Below, one piece after another: positions 1-6,849 of a stretch of 64,000 bases of DNA; the stretch's first letter is position 1; each line of letters starts with the position of its first letter. The notes beneath the pieces were generated by a model. That model saw only the letters and a list, made by a program, of their open reading frames with translations, was not told where the DNA came from and made no database searches. This DNA comes from DASUNP01 sp963728545 (GTDB lineage Bacteria > Acidobacteriota > Blastocatellia > UBA7656), in the NCBI GenBank assembly GCA_963728545.1, contig CAVSKO010000002.1:3596001-3660000 (forward strand), read 5' to 3'. The translations under genes were made by a program, and so were the position numbers.

Positions 1-221
1 GCTGACGCAGTCGCTCATTTTCGGCTTCCAACTCTTTGTTACGTTCTTCCAAGGTTTGCAAACGGATCAGGAGTTGTAAGACGAATTCTTTCAATTCGTC
101 ACGATTCGCGTTTTCCAGATCCACATTCACAGTTGAAGTCTACAACCTTTGTCAACAGCCGGTTGCTGCGCCCAACGCTCACCTCGGATTCTCGTCTGAG
201 AACCGAAGTCTGAACACTTAC
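1..221 (-). mobile_element. IS66-family element, left part only (cut by window edge)
   Basis: This is the reverse complement of 29,451-29,671, the start of a complete IS66-type element in this window. It covers the terminal repeat (GTAAGTGTTCAGAC read inward from 221), the leader and the first codons of the transposase. The element enters a HicA toxin gene after position 221. By IS66 habit an 8-bp target duplication CCACTCCT (222-229) is expected, with its partner outside the window. Confidence 0.9.
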
Positions 222-440
222 CCACTCCTTGACTGTGATGCTTTTGCCTAGTATATCTTCGATCTCTCGAATCATCATCCGCAGTTGTGCCACTGAATAC
301 TCTTGGTTCGTCGGTATTGTGAGACGGTTTTGCTGATGTACCATAAACTGGTGACGTGTCCCAGAATATGGTACATCAAATCCGAGCTTTCGTATCCGGC
401 GGATGAACTCGCTCCGCTTACACGGCGTCCACCGGCTCAT
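222..440 (-). pseudogene. hicA: HicA-type mRNA interferase toxin, 3' end cut by IS66
   Basis: The reading frame starts at 440 and runs leftward for about 73 residues before entering the IS66 end at 221. The residues SGTRHQF carry the HicA catalytic histidine in the usual context, followed by an IPTNQEYS-like strand. HicA toxins are small double-stranded-RNA-binding-fold proteins that cleave mRNA and are silenced by HicB. The start overlaps the end of hicB by 23 nt, so the pair is co-translated. The insertion replaces the C-terminal residues, so the toxin is altered or inactive here; the original tail may lie beyond the IS outside the window. Confidence 0.8.
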
Positions 441-690
441 ATTCCGGCTCCTTATTCAAATCAATTCCGTTAATCACAGGAAGAACGTGTCCCAGCTTAA
501 AGCCCACTAGCAGCCAATCTTCTAAGGTCGAGCGCAATTCTGTTTCGCATTCGTGAAGGCTTGTCCCAAATGCAATTACTCCTTTGCACGAAGGGATACG
601 GCCTGAAAAAGAGCCATCTTCCAGCTTGTCGTATTCTGCTTGAGCGATAGCGTGTTGTATATATTCGCTTATAATGAAGTGAGCGGCCAT
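418..690 (-). CDS. hicB: HicB-type antitoxin
   Basis: About 90 residues with the HicB N-terminal fold (partly degraded RNase-H-like): a short strand, then DGSFSGRIPSCKGVIAFG and a helix with TELRSTLEDWLLVG. The start at 690 (MAAHFII) is chosen because AGAAAGGA lies just upstream; an upstream in-frame start at 720 has no such site. It lies directly upstream of and overlaps hicA, giving the antitoxin-first order. HicB binds HicA and normally represses the operon. No separate DNA-binding domain is evident at this length. This is a standard stabilising cassette of sedentary integrons. Confidence 0.82.
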   Translation of the reverse strand: MAAHFIISEYIQHAIAQAEYDKLEDGSFSGRIPSCKGVIAFGTSLHECETELRSTLEDWLLVGFKLGHVLPVINGIDLNKEPEYEPVDAV

Positions 691-748
691 AAATTCCTTT
701 CTAAGAGTTTTATGCACCAACTGGTTGAATTTTACAAGACCCGCAAGC

Positions 749-836
749 GTCTAACGCTGCGCATCAGCGGGGCCGCGAGCCGTGCTGATGGATACATACG
801 AGACTCGCTTCGCGCGGCCTCCGCTGAATGCGTTTG
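749..836 (-). repeat. attC site, interrupted by IS1111 copy 1
   Basis: Starts GTCTAAC, stem GGCCGCGA/CGCGGCC, ends ATGCGTTTG at 836. The missing TTAGGC half-core lies at 2330-2335 beyond the IS. Once rejoined it closes the mntA-hepT cassette. Confidence 0.9.
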
Positions 837-923
837 ATAATCAATAGAGGCGGTCTTGCGGGCGACATATAATCACCCGCAGACAGTTGAAAATATTTCT
901 TCTAAGAAAGGAGACCGCCTAAA

Positions 924-1949
924 GTGTTTTACTGCGGAATTGATCTCAGCGCAAGAGACTCTCACCTCTGTGTGGTTGATGAGAGCCTATCAATCCATCT
1001 TCAGCAGAAAGCTGCTAACGAGTTGCCTCGTATCTCGAACCTGCTTCTACCTTTCAAGCCCAACTTGCAGATCGTCGTCGAAAGCACCTTCAACTGGTAC
1101 TGGCTTGTTGATGGTTTGCAAGCAAACGGTTTCCATGTCTCACTGGCTCACACGCTCGGCCTGGCGATGATTACTCAAGCTAAAGTGAAAACAGACCGCA
1201 GGGATGCTTTCACTTTGGCAAAACTGTTGCGAGCTGGCGTGATTCCCAAATCTTACATCTACCCAGCCTCCACACGTCCCATCCGTGATCTTCTCCGCCG
1301 ACGTATGCACGTTGTCGGACTGCGGGCGCAGGAGTACGGCTCTCTTCGTCAGTTGCTATTGCGTGAAGGCATACTCTGTAGCTCTCGCAACCACATCAAG
1401 CTGGCCGAAGACGAAGACCTTCGAGAGTGGTTCTCTCATCCGCTGCTTGTGATGAGCGCGGCTCATCAGCTTGAGAGGATTGATTTGCTGTCGAAGCAAA
1501 TAACGGAGCTTGAGCAGCAGATTCTTTCACTGACCCGTGACAAGGCAGATTACAAGCGATTGCTGAAAGTAGCCGGCATAGGAAAGATACTGGCACTGAC
1601 TATCCTTTACGAAGTGGGAGAGATCTCCCGCTTCAGCACAGTTCGCCACTTCAGTTCATACTGTAGGCTGGTGCCCGGAGTAGCACAATCAGGGGCGGTC
1701 AGCCGCCGGGGTCGCTCAAGCAAGCAGGGCAACGCTTATCTGAAATCAGCATTCAACCAGGCAGCAGTCGTGGCAGTGCGCAGCTACCCCAGAATCCGTC
1801 GCTGCTATCAAGGACATCTCGCGAGGCATCGGGGCAGCGCGCGAAAGCTAGTAGCCTATAACGTCATAGCGCACAAGCTTGCGCAGGCAGCCTACTATGT
1901 AATGAAACAAGGGGAGGATTATAGAGAAGAGATGCTGTTCGGGAAATGA
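924..1949 (+). CDS. IS110/IS1111-family transposase (DEDD type)
   Basis: 341 residues. The N-terminal RuvC-like domain begins YCGIDLSARDSHLCVV with the first catalytic Asp. Further acidic residues lie in the VESTFNWYWLVDGL and KTDRRDAFTLAKLL segments, and a C-terminal Transposase_20 domain contains LLKVAGIGKILALTILYEVG and the serine-bearing SRRGRSSKQGNAYLK region. The start is GTG at 924, preceded by AAAGGAGACC. Family knowledge: these enzymes recombine DNA under the direction of a structured RNA made from the element, producing seamless insertion without terminal-repeat cleavage. It differs from the copy-2 protein at two residues (S/T near 34, H/D near 72). Confidence 0.95.
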   Translation: MFYCGIDLSARDSHLCVVDESLSIHLQQKAANELPRISNLLLPFKPNLQIVVESTFNWYWLVDGLQANGFHVSLAHTLGLAMITQAKVKTDRRDAFTLAKLLRAGVIPKSYIYPASTRPIRDLLRRRMHVVGLRAQEYGSLRQLLLREGILCSSRNHIKLAEDEDLREWFSHPLLVMSAAHQLERIDLLSKQITELEQQILSLTRDKADYKRLLKVAGIGKILALTILYEVGEISRFSTVRHFSSYCRLVPGVAQSGAVSRRGRSSKQGNAYLKSAFNQAAVVAVRSYPRIRRCYQGHLARHRGSARKLVAYNVIAHKLAQAAYYVMKQGEDYREEMLFGK

Positions 1950-1958
1950 TGCAGTTAT

Positions 1959-2091
1959 GGAGGTCGTCATCTCCGACGCCTAACTGGGACGATCCCGTCG
2001 CGTTTGATTGGGAGGCGACCTCCACCAGCTATTGTCAACTTTCTGGAATTGCTCTGCCCGCGCCGGTATCTCGTAGATAACTGGAGAGCAA
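1959..2091 (+). ncRNA. Candidate bridge RNA region of IS1111 copy 1
   Basis: Downstream of the transposase lies a hairpin 1959-2023 closed by GGAGGTCG/CGACCTCC. Its loop holds GCCTAAC (1978-1984) and GCGTTTGA (2000-2007). The element is inserted at GCGTTTG^TTAGGC, so one loop segment equals the left target flank and the other is the reverse complement of GTTAGGC. That is the arrangement expected of a target-binding loop with two guides. A second hairpin TTGCTCT/AGAGCAA (2049-2091) follows and could be the donor loop. Known: IS110-family bridge RNAs lie in the non-coding end of the element. Inferred: that this segment is transcribed. Confidence 0.6.
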
Positions 2092-2355
2092 AAGCTTCCC
2101 GTCGCGTTTGAGTGAGGCCGGTGCGGAACGGTTAATCTTCTGGAGCGCAGTCAGCAGCAACAAGACTGAGAGCCCGTTTGGCTGTTTGGTGCAGAGAATC
2201 TGACACCGCACAGAGAAGTAAAAAGTCAGAGCACATGCAGTAGGTGATTAAATGATGCTCGCGAAGAAAACAAGCCTTTCGGGGCCAAGATAGAACTGTT
2301 TTCTCTTGACCGCCCGCCTCTATTGGCTGTTAGGCGGCAGTCGGTAGGCGCGCAC

Positions 2356-2715
2356 TCACTCCTCACCTGACTCTTGTGCCAAAGATAGAAGCATTTCTTT
2401 GGTTGCAATCTCTAAGTCTGGCAAGTCCTCTTTTGCCGTCAACCAGACTCTCTCTATATCTACACCAAAATAGTCGTGGATTAGTTTGTCTCGCATTCCT
2501 GCTATATCTTGCCAGGGAATATCTGGCTGCCGAGATCGTAAAGTAGTTGATATTCGCTTAACTGCTTCACCAATTATTTCTAGCTGTCTAATGACCCCAT
2601 CTTGGAGCAGGCTTTGTTGTGCAAAGTCCTCTTCTGTCACATTATTTAGATAAGAGCATATCTTTGAAATAGCGTCCAGAATGTGTCTTAGATAAACCGA
2701 TTCATCACGCTTCAT
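2356..2715 (-). CDS. hepT: HepT-type toxin (HEPN, DUF86)
   Basis: 119 residues, all-helical, with the HEPN signature RDKLIHDYFGVD (Rx4HxY) near residue 84. The N-terminal EIIGEAVKRIS helix is also typical. HepT is a predicted RNase toxin neutralised by MntA, which adenylylates the tyrosine of the HDY motif. The start at 2715 overlaps the last codons of mntA by 11 nt, so the two are translated as a unit. The stop lies 20 bp from the attC half-core at 2330. The length is normal for the family and all motif residues are intact. Confidence 0.9.
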   Translation of the reverse strand: MKRDESVYLRHILDAISKICSYLNNVTEEDFAQQSLLQDGVIRQLEIIGEAVKRISTTLRSRQPDIPWQDIAGMRDKLIHDYFGVDIERVWLTAKEDLPDLEIATKEMLLSLAQESGEE

Positions 2716-2995
2716 AGATTACTCGCAGGTCTCGCATAATCTTATCGCGAAGATACGGACTGAGAGCAGCTTCCGTCAAGAGATCAACTTTTTCCCCCAA
2801 TGCTTCAGAAAGTTCTCGCTCCAGTCTTACAACTTTGAGAAGACTTTTCCGTTTAGAAAACCGAACTAGTAAATCAATATCGCTTTGATCGTTACCTTCT
2901 TCTCTCGCCTGCGAGCCAAAGATGCCCACCATCGCTACATCATTCTGGCGGCACATATCAACAAGTTTATCTACATCAAAGGTGAACTTGCTCAT
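2705..2995 (-). CDS. mntA: MntA-type nucleotidyltransferase antitoxin
   Basis: 96 residues forming a minimal nucleotidyltransferase domain with GSQAREEGNDQSDIDLLVRF near residues 27-46. The GS motif followed by DxD chelates magnesium and ATP. MntA silences HepT by transferring AMP to it. The gene is upstream of hepT and overlaps it. The cassette's outer attC core at 3038-3044 begins about 45 bp upstream, so any promoter must be short or come from read-through. Confidence 0.9.
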   Translation of the reverse strand: MSKFTFDVDKLVDMCRQNDVAMVGIFGSQAREEGNDQSDIDLLVRFSKRKSLLKVVRLERELSEALGEKVDLLTEAALSPYLRDKIMRDLRVIYEA

Positions 2996-3037
2996 ATCAA
3001 TCCCTCAACTTTACTTTAACACGACTGAGTTGCTGAC

Positions 3038-3130
3038 GCCTAACGCTGCGCATTATCGGGGCCGCGAGCCGTGCTGATTTTATCATACGGCGCTTGCTTC
3101 GCGGCCTCCGTTGCATGCGGTTGTTATGCC
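3038..3130 (-). repeat. attC site (reverse)
   Basis: Cores GCCTAAC (3038-3044) and GTTATGC (3123-3129). Closes the gene-less cassette to its right. Confidence 0.9.
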
Positions 3131-3289
3131 TGCCCAACCATCTAGCTGCGCCGTGGCCGTCAGGGTACTGTCGCGCTCGCGCCGTATTCACTCTGCACCT
3201 CGCCTTAGCTTGCAACTGATCATCTGTGGCGCGAGCGCGACTTGGCGCAGCGACGGGTCTATCCGCACATCTCGCTGAGGCGGCATAAC
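3123..3289 (-). repeat. Gene-less structured cassette, family B, copy 1
   Basis: Inner helix GTCGCGCTCGCGCC / GGCGCGAGCGCGAC and outer helix GCTGCGCC / GGCGCAGC, with a GGCC-type side arm on the 3' side. Ends GTTATGCC and GGCATAAC are complementary, as expected of a whole cassette. Confidence 0.85.
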
Positions 3290-3375
3290 GCTCCGCATTA
3301 GCGGGGCCGCGAGCGGTATTGATTGTAACATGCGAAACTTGCTTCGCGGCCTCCATTGCATGCGGTTGTTATGCC
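3282..3375 (-). repeat. attC site (reverse)
   Basis: Cores GCATAAC and GTTATGC. Closes B copy 2. Confidence 0.9.
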
Positions 3376-3533
3376 TGCCCTGCTAGATAGCTGCGCCGTG
3401 CCTGTCAGGGCTCTGTCGCGCTCGCGCCGTGCTTGTTCTGCCCTCGCATTAGCTTGCTTCTGCCGATCTGTGGCGCGAGCGCGACTTTGCGCAGCGACGG
3501 GTCCATCAGCACATTTCGCTAGGCAGGTATAAC
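3368..3533 (-). repeat. Gene-less structured cassette, family B, copy 2
   Basis: Same helices as copy 1; side hairpin GCCTGTCAGGGC (reverse strand GCCCTGACAGGC). Left end GTTATGCC, right end GGTATAAC (one core mismatch). Confidence 0.85.
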
Positions 3534-3618
3534 GGCTGTGGTGATCGGGGCCGCGAGCCGTGCTGATTCTAAGATACGATACTTGCTTCGCGGCCTCCGT
3601 TCAACCACTTTGTTAGAC
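3525..3618 (-). repeat. attC site (reverse)
   Basis: Cores GTATAAC and GTTAGAC. Closes the family F2 non-coding cassette. Confidence 0.88.
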
Positions 3619-3821
3619 GCACCCTGTAATAAGCCGCGCCCCGGCCACAGGCCCGCCGCGCTCGCACGACCGAAGGGAGTGGGCATCGCACAACCATCGT
3701 CTCAGCCTAGCGCGAGCGCGGTTGGGCGCGGCGGTGGGAATAAGGACCGCGTAGATAAGCGGAGCATCTTTGTTGCTGATGACCAAGGCATTGTCTCTCT
3801 TTCAAGTGTTGTGCGTCTAAC
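3612..3821 (-). repeat. Gene-less structured cassette, family F2, copy 1
   Basis: Matched ends GTTAGACGCAC / GTGCGTCTAAC. Contains outer helix GCCGCGCC/GGCGCGGC, inner helix CCGCGCTCGC/GCGAGCGCGG and side hairpin GGCC-TGT-GGCC on the reverse strand. This is the same three-helix plan as family B with different bases. It is a near copy, in inverse orientation, of 40,531-40,724. Open frames through it follow the palindrome and are not convincing genes. Confidence 0.8.
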
Positions 3822-3893
3822 GATTCGCGTCACCGGGCGCGGGCAACGGCATTAGCAGAGTCATACGAAACTCGCTGCCCGCGCTTGTTAGGC
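3815..3893 (-). repeat. attC site (reverse), shortened
   Basis: Cores GTCTAAC and GTTAGGC, only 79 bp. The distal part of the outer stem (CCGGTGC...) is missing on the right arm, so folding is asymmetric. Closes the caspase cassette. Confidence 0.82.
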
Positions 3894-3988
3894 CGACTAC
3901 CTGGCTCGGCGACCTGAACTTAACGGAGTCTATCTCTATTGCAAGAACTCTTCGTATTCACCCTTTACTACTGAACCCGCATTTTTTC

Positions 3989-5299
3989 TCACTTGTATTT
4001 TATCCATGTCAATTGGTATCGCGTGACACCGGACTGATCGGTAAAGGTCTGTAACCATGTTTGCTTGTACCCTTGCGACAGGAGGATTTGGTTACGCTTA
4101 TCATAGTCTTCCTTTGTGAGACTGTGGTGACAATACCAAGCAGTTGTGCCTTGTGGTGGAAGTCTAAATGTAGCTCTATACTGACTCTCGCCATAGTAAT
4201 TGCGGCCTTCTGCTACAGGTGCGAAGTTACCAAGTGCCTTTTGACGCTCAAATTCTCTTTGATAGTCGTTGCTCGACATCCAATTTGAAGTACCTGGAGG
4301 ATCGGACGGCGATGGTTTAATATCAAATTCATATATTCGGGTTTTTGCGAGCTTAGCAAATCTACCATCTGGATACTTCTCTAAATACGCTCTAAAACTA
4401 TCAGCAGTTGTACTTGTCTTGATTGATTCCCAAAAACTTAGTTCGACTGCCTCTGGATTTAAGGGCTGTGTATTCGAGGAGTTCATTGTGGTGGCTATTC
4501 CCACAAAAGCAAAAGCTCCTTCTAAAGACGAGGACTCCCAAGGAACCTGCTTTCCCCGAGTCTTTTCTTTGACTTGTACTCTTACTCGTTTAAAGAGATC
4601 CTCAATTGCCAATCCGGGTTCTCGCATAGCTGTTAGTAATTCGCTAGTGTATAAGCCATTGCGTCCGGTGCCATCGCTTGCAACAGATCCTGGAGCTGTA
4701 GCGTAAGCAATCAACGTCCCGCTGGGTGCATCAATCGAAGCTAGCCCTCTCTGTGCTGAACGAAAGGTCCTGGCAAAAGGATTGTTGCGACAGGCATCAA
4801 GTATAACAATGTTCAAGCCGTTGCGAGCAGCCTCCATCTGCGCGAGCACAAGGCCAACATCAACAGACTCGTACTCGACTTCTTCTTCGCTAGTGATTAT
4901 AGCTCCTATGGGAATCAGATAATTTCTTCCATTTATCTGGATGCCGTGACCGGCATAATAGAAAAGGCCAACCCCACCATTGCGAATCTTTTCGCCAAAG
5001 GCCCGAATATTGCGCTTCATGTCATTCTGTGAGAGGTTCTCGCCATAAAGGATCTCGAAGCCGAAATTCTGTAGGGATTGAGCCATTGCTCGCGCGTCGT
5101 TGACGGGATTCAATAAGAGCGAGTCCTTGTATGCGCTGTTTCCGATGACGAGTGCAACACGCCGCTTTGCCTGGGATTCTTGCTGTACCCGTATGCCGCG
5201 AGAGTCGTTCTGCGCAGTAGCTTCATTAAGAGACAGCATAAGTAAAACATAAGTAGCCAAAAGTCCGACAAAAACTAGAATCGATAATTTAGACTTCAT
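3989..5299 (-). CDS. Secreted caspase-like (peptidase C14) protein
   Basis: 436 residues. Residues 1-29 are a signal peptide (charged start, then LSILVFVGLLATYVLLML, cleavage near ATA-Q). Residues 48-265 form a caspase-fold peptidase: RRVALVIGNSAY starts the domain, the catalytic His is in LFYYAGHGIQINGRNYLIP and the catalytic Cys in IVILDACRNNPF. A conserved downstream segment FWESIKTSTTADSFRAYLEKYPDGRFAKLA (short helical repeat common in bacterial caspase-like proteins) follows. The C-terminal 100 residues (WMSSNDYQREFERQKALGNF...) resemble a bacterial tandem-repeat beta domain. Both catalytic residues are present. It is a single-gene cassette with matched ends GTTAGGCCGAC/GTCGGCCTAAC. Substrate unknown; an extracytoplasmic role is inferred from the signal peptide. 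Confidence 0.88.
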   Translation of the reverse strand: MKSKLSILVFVGLLATYVLLMLSLNEATAQNDSRGIRVQQESQAKRRVALVIGNSAYKDSLLLNPVNDARAMAQSLQNFGFEILYGENLSQNDMKRNIRAFGEKIRNGGVGLFYYAGHGIQINGRNYLIPIGAIITSEEEVEYESVDVGLVLAQMEAARNGLNIVILDACRNNPFARTFRSAQRGLASIDAPSGTLIAYATAPGSVASDGTGRNGLYTSELLTAMREPGLAIEDLFKRVRVQVKEKTRGKQVPWESSSLEGAFAFVGIATTMNSSNTQPLNPEAVELSFWESIKTSTTADSFRAYLEKYPDGRFAKLAKTRIYEFDIKPSPSDPPGTSNWMSSNDYQREFERQKALGNFAPVAEGRNYYGESQYRATFRLPPQGTTAWYCHHSLTKEDYDKRNQILLSQGYKQTWLQTFTDQSGVTRYQLTWIKYK

Positions 5300-5402
5300 A
5301 AGATTCCACTCCTGAAACGTCTATTCAAATTAGCGAGAAATCTACGCACGACCATCAGCTATGTCAAGTAGGAGTAACAGGACAATGCAGACACCCCTGT
5401 CG

Positions 5403-5494
5403 GCCTAACGGTTCGCATCAGCGGGGCCGCGAACGGCACTGGTGGAACCATGAGAAACTCGCTTCGCGGCCTCCGCTGCATGCACTTGTTAGAC
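5403..5494 (-). repeat. attC site (reverse)
   Basis: Cores GCCTAAC and GTTAGAC. Closes the DUF433/DUF5615 cassette. Confidence 0.9.
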
Positions 5495-5517
5495 GCGACC
5501 TTCCACCGAAATCTTTC

Positions 5518-5868
5518 CTAAAGAGGTAAATAACATATCCTGTTGGACCACTCACTGGCTTCACTCGCCGTCCATATCAACAGCAACTCGTCTACAGCAG
5601 TAGTTACCGATAAATCCTGAGGAACGACTATTACACCAGGGCTGGTTCTTCCGTTTATGAACTCTCCAAAATGGCGTGGCATCGTTTTGCGATCATGCGT
5701 GACAAGCACTCTCCCGTCGTCTGCGGCTAAGGCTAGTACTTTATCATCGTGGAGGCCAGCCAAATTTGCTTTATGTGCTGACCTGAAATCTATGGTTGGC
5801 TCATAGCGTAGTAGGGATTTAATTATAACTTCCCGTAGATCGGCATCAGCTTGAAACCGTATCTTCAT
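5518..5868 (-). CDS. DUF5615-family PIN-like protein (probable toxin)
   Basis: 116 residues. Begins MKIRFQADADLREVIIKSLL (acidic residues where the family has its D-x-D/N), then LHDDKVLALAADDGRVLVTHDRKTM, the characteristic PIN-like strand with aspartates that would bind metal. DUF5615 proteins are degenerate PIN nucleases usually paired with a DUF433 protein, as here. The start codon overlaps the stop of the upstream partner (ATG at 5868 with TAA). No experimental toxin activity is implied for this copy. Confidence 0.8.
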   Translation of the reverse strand: MKIRFQADADLREVIIKSLLRYEPTIDFRSAHKANLAGLHDDKVLALAADDGRVLVTHDRKTMPRHFGEFINGRTSPGVIVVPQDLSVTTAVDELLLIWTASEASEWSNRICYLPL

Positions 5869-6185
5869 TATTTTGTGGTCTGCATTTGCTGACGAGCATC
5901 GGCTAATTTCTGGTAAAACTCCGGGTCTGCTTGGCGCGAAGCCTCTCGCAAGGATTCATATTCTGACTTAGCCTTTTCTAAATAGGCGTCAATTTCTGCG
6001 CGGTTGGCTAAATAATATGTTACCGCTCCATAAACCTGCTCGAGGGAAAGCAGAGGAAAGCACTCTCGTTGAATAGTTTCTGGGGATAAACCATCCTTGA
6101 ATGCGTAGACAACTGAATCTAATGATATACGAGTACCATTTATCCAATAGCTGCTATCTCGTTGCTCAACATATTCTTTACTCAT
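5868..6185 (-). CDS. DUF433-family helix-turn-helix antitoxin-like protein
   Basis: 105 residues. YWINGTRISLDSVVYAFKDGLSPETIQRECFPLLSLEQVYGAVTYYLANRAEIDAYL is the DUF433 winged/helix-turn-helix domain (residues 12-70); the rest is a charged helical tail rich in Glu and Gln. DUF433 proteins are the usual upstream partner of DUF5615 PIN-like proteins and are considered antitoxins and autoregulators. Order antitoxin then toxin, one-base overlap. Cassette ends GTTAGACGC/GCGTCTAAC match. Confidence 0.82.
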   Translation of the reverse strand: MSKEYVEQRDSSYWINGTRISLDSVVYAFKDGLSPETIQRECFPLLSLEQVYGAVTYYLANRAEIDAYLEKAKSEYESLREASRQADPEFYQKLADARQQMQTTK

Positions 6186-6253
6186 CTGTGCTCCACTTTT
6201 GTTTCCTCACTGTGACTATCATTGTAACACAAGATTCTGGCGAGGCGTTAAGC

Positions 6254-6346
6254 GTCTAACGCTCCGCATTAGCGGGGCCGCGAGCGGTATTGATTGTAAC
6301 ATGCGAACTGTGCTTCGCGGCCTCCGTTGCATGCGGTTGTTATGCC
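6254..6346 (-). repeat. attC site (reverse)
   Basis: Cores GTCTAAC and GTTATGC. Closes B copy 3. Confidence 0.9.
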
Positions 6347-6504
6347 TGCCCTGCTAGATAGCTGCGCCGTGCCTGTCAGGGCTCTGTCGTGCTCGCGCCG
6401 TGCTTGTTCTGCCCTCGCATTAGCTTGCTTCTGCCGATCTGTGGCGCGGGCGCGACTTCGCGCAGCGTCGGGATAATCAGCACATTTCGCTGAGGAGGCA
6501 TAAC
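6339..6504 (-). repeat. Gene-less structured cassette, family B, copy 3
   Basis: Inner helix has one change on each arm relative to copy 1 (GTCGTGCTCGCGCC / GGCGCGGGCGCGAC). Ends GTTATGCC/GGCATAAC. Confidence 0.85.
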
Positions 6505-6589
6505 GCTTGTGTTCAGCCGGTGCGCGCGTGACACTCTGGGAAACATACGAAATTCGCTTCGCGCACTCGGCTGCAACACATTGTTAGAC
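6497..6589 (-). repeat. attC site (reverse)
   Basis: Cores GCATAAC and GTTAGAC with a distinct stem GTGCGCGCG/CGCGCAC. Closes the first TIR cassette. Confidence 0.88.
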
Positions 6590-6849
6590 ACCTTTTACGC
6601 GATCTGATTCTTTTATCAGCTTCAAAGGACATATTATTTCACCTGAATCTACGGTTAAGAATGCGAAAAGTGCAGAATCGGCCAATAAAACCAGCTACTT
6701 CAAAGATTAGTTTTTACCCATCAGGTGGAATCCAATGTTGTGATTCAACCGCATGATTACAAGGTGAAATCGCATTTCTGGTCTTCTTATCCGTGGATTC
6801 AGGATTTCAAGTGAGTCAAATTTCGTATGTCTTAAATTGTTCCAACCAG
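6590..6849. other. Non-coding 3' part of the TIR cassette
   Basis: About 260 bp of AT-richer sequence between the attC core and the stop of the TIR gene. No gene, repeat or clear terminator seen. Confidence 0.5.

Larger units (their letters stand above)
837..2329 (+). mobile_element. IS110 family, IS1111 group element inserted in attC (copy 1)
   Basis: 1,493 bp, almost identical to 38,952-40,444 in inverted orientation. Subterminal inverted repeats CAATAGAGGCGG / CCGCCTCTATTG lie a few bases inside the ends, as in the IS1111 group. It splits an attC between ...GCGTTTG and TTAGGC, exactly the position used by copy 2. Targeting of attC is a known trait of one IS1111 lineage (the IS1111-attC group). 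The element contains a transposase and a 380-bp 3' non-coding part with strong hairpins. Confidence 0.93.

Noticed and set aside
3123..3289. Family B unit considered as a second type of attC
   Set aside because: Its ends read GTT...AAC, the opposite of an attC (AAC...GTT), and it always lies between two genuine attC sites, so it is a cassette body.
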